Below, in pieces: positions 50,859-51,486 of a stretch of DNA of 51,486 nt (position 1 is its first letter; every line of letters starts with the position of its first letter). Source of the DNA: CAYJPK01 sp964372035 (GTDB taxonomy: Bacteria > Desulfobacterota > Desulfovibrionia > Desulfovibrionales > Desulfovibrionaceae); NCBI GenBank assembly GCA_964372035.1, contig CAYJPK010000004.1, forward strand, positions 1-51,486, in the 5' to 3' direction. Made by a program: the position numbers and the translations under genes. The notes under the pieces are model-generated. The model saw nothing but the letters and a program-made list of their open reading frames with translations, was not told where the DNA came from and searched no databases.

Positions 50859-51347
50859 ATGAATATTAAGACAGAAAGTATAACTGATATGCCATTTTAT
50901 GAATTGGCAAAAAGTTTAGCTATACCGAATGCGCAACCAGAATTATATGCTTTTTTGAACAATTTAGTGAATGTTGCTGATCCTGCAATGCAAGAAATGG
51001 AAGATAATTTAGATAAATTAAAAGTTGCATTTATGGAAAGTGTTTATGAAATTTGTGAGCAGGAAAAAATTGACATTCATAAGCGTATAATTATGGGGTT
51101 TGATGCAACTGGGAATTTAATTCTCTTAGATAGTCACCCTCAAGCAGAACAAATTAATGATATACTCGCAAATACTCAAAAATTATGCTATGCCTTAAAG
51201 CAAATAGCAGTTGATAGCTATTTGTTGCAAAGCATTCAAGGTATAGGCAAAATTCTTAATAATGAAATAAAAGATGGTAGTAAGGTATTAGTTCAAAACT
51301 ATCAAGTATGCTTTAAAGGTGAATTATCGCATTTTTACTATGCTTAG
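50859..51347 (+). CDS. Hypothetical protein behind a sigma-54 promoter
   Basis: I do not recognise this 162-residue protein. It appears soluble and mainly helical, with an acidic N-terminal half (MQEMEDNLDKLKVAFMESVYE near residues 45-65) and three cysteines without a metal-binding pattern. It has no signal peptide or membrane segment. The ATG at 50859 has AGGAGG eight bases upstream, one of the best ribosome binding sites in the window. An earlier GTG (50814) would lie at the transcription start. Strong initiation signals, a sigma-54-type promoter and a perfect terminator mark it as a real, singly transcribed and conditionally expressed gene. Confidence 0.78.
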   Translation: MNIKTESITDMPFYELAKSLAIPNAQPELYAFLNNLVNVADPAMQEMEDNLDKLKVAFMESVYEICEQEKIDIHKRIIMGFDATGNLILLDSHPQAEQINDILANTQKLCYALKQIAVDSYLLQSIQGIGKILNNEIKDGSKVLVQNYQVCFKGELSHFYYA

Positions 51348-51372
51348 AAATAAATGACTGTATTTAGCAGAC

Positions 51373-51409
51373 AAAAAAGCCTTAAGTTTAAATTCTTAAG
51401 GCTTTTTTT
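51373..51409 (+). terminator. Bidirectional terminator between the last two genes
   Basis: AAAAAAGCCTTAAG and CTTAAGGCTTTTTT form a perfect stem with an eight-base loop, 25 bases after the hypothetical gene. It also suits the convergent minus-strand gene. Confidence 0.9.
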
Positions 51410-51430
51410 TATTATAATTATTTAACTTGC

Positions 51431-51486
51431 TTAATTAAAAAGTGAACGTTCTAAATTTCTAGAGTCATAATTGTCTTCAATTTTAG
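51431..51486 (-). CDS. C-terminal end of a gene running in from outside the window
   Basis: On the minus strand the last bases read in frame as KIEDNYDSRNLERSLFN followed by TAA at 51433-51431. Seventeen codons are too few to name a family. The charged composition resembles a protein C-terminus, and a bidirectional terminator lies just beyond the stop, which supports a real gene end. Confidence 0.4.
   Translation of the reverse strand, partial: KIEDNYDSRNLERSLFN

Noticed and set aside
1..51486. tRNA genes, CRISPR arrays, insertion sequences, prophage or defence genes
   Set aside because: I looked through the intergenic regions and found no cloverleaf-like sequence, regular spaced repeats, transposase or phage-like genes.

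Overview
The window is an AT-rich bacterial chromosome segment. Gene content and order point to a low-GC member of the Desulfovibrionales (Desulfobacterota), probably an anaerobe from a host or sediment. This rests on the cell-shape/F1-ATPase cluster with paired b and b' subunits, a short DksA, TAXI-TRAP and TctCBA carboxylate transporters, an NFACT protein, and -24/-12 (sigma-54) type promoters. The assignment is from memory of gene neighbourhoods, not from a search. A run of exactly 100 Ns inside pnp shows that the sequence is a scaffolded draft. I see no tRNA, rRNA, CRISPR array, insertion sequence or phage.

Layout. 1-6.3 kb (+): the end of greA, a small protein with four C-terminal cysteines, then a compact run of cobT, two paralogous MFS transporters, a GT4 glycosyltransferase and a beta-carbonic anhydrase. 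6.4-9.2 kb: a TetR repressor with a good promoter and an operator-like palindrome, a convergent AEC carrier, a hairpin-rich non-coding stretch, and two tandem zinc-ribbon membrane proteins. 9.3-21.3 kb (-): housekeeping genes pnp, rpsO, truB, uppP, an NFACT protein, dksA, glmU, a U32 protein, a cyclophilin and a sodium:solute symporter. 21.5-26.5 kb: tctC-tctB-tctA facing an IlvD/Edd-family dehydratase. 26.6-38.2 kb (-): a near-continuous cluster mreB-mreC-mreD-mrdA-rodA-bactofilin-atpF'-atpF-atpH-atpA-atpG-atpD-atpC. 38.6-41.6 kb (+): a hypothetical gene, a GT4 glycosyltransferase, psd and pssA. 41.7-44.7 kb (+): two paralogous HpcH/HpaI aldolases, each with its own promoter, and an MFS transporter. 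44.8-47.5 kb (-): a lysozyme-fold-like protein, ruvB and ruvA. 47.7-50.6 kb (+): a TAXI-type TRAP transporter. 50.9-51.5 kb: a hypothetical gene behind a sigma-54-type promoter, and the tail of a gene on the minus strand.

How the genes work together. The MreBCD/RodA/PBP2/bactofilin block builds the elongation machinery and leads straight into the F1 part and stator of ATP synthase; subunits a and c must lie elsewhere. Psd and PssA make phosphatidylethanolamine. UppP and GlmU supply the undecaprenyl carrier and UDP-GlcNAc for the envelope. The Tct and TRAP importers, the IlvD/Edd dehydratase and the HpcH aldolases could together form a route for importing and breaking down hydroxy or sugar acids; this is inference.

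The observations I rate most worth following are: (1) a dispersed intergenic element of about 125-135 nt, with two clear copies and one core-only copy; (2) two near-identical sigma-54 promoter matches, in front of the lysozyme-like gene and an orphan hypothetical gene; (3) an Arg/Gly/Asp-repeat tail on PNPase that coincides with the assembly gap; (4) the cobT-MFS-MFS operon with a four-cysteine protein just upstream.
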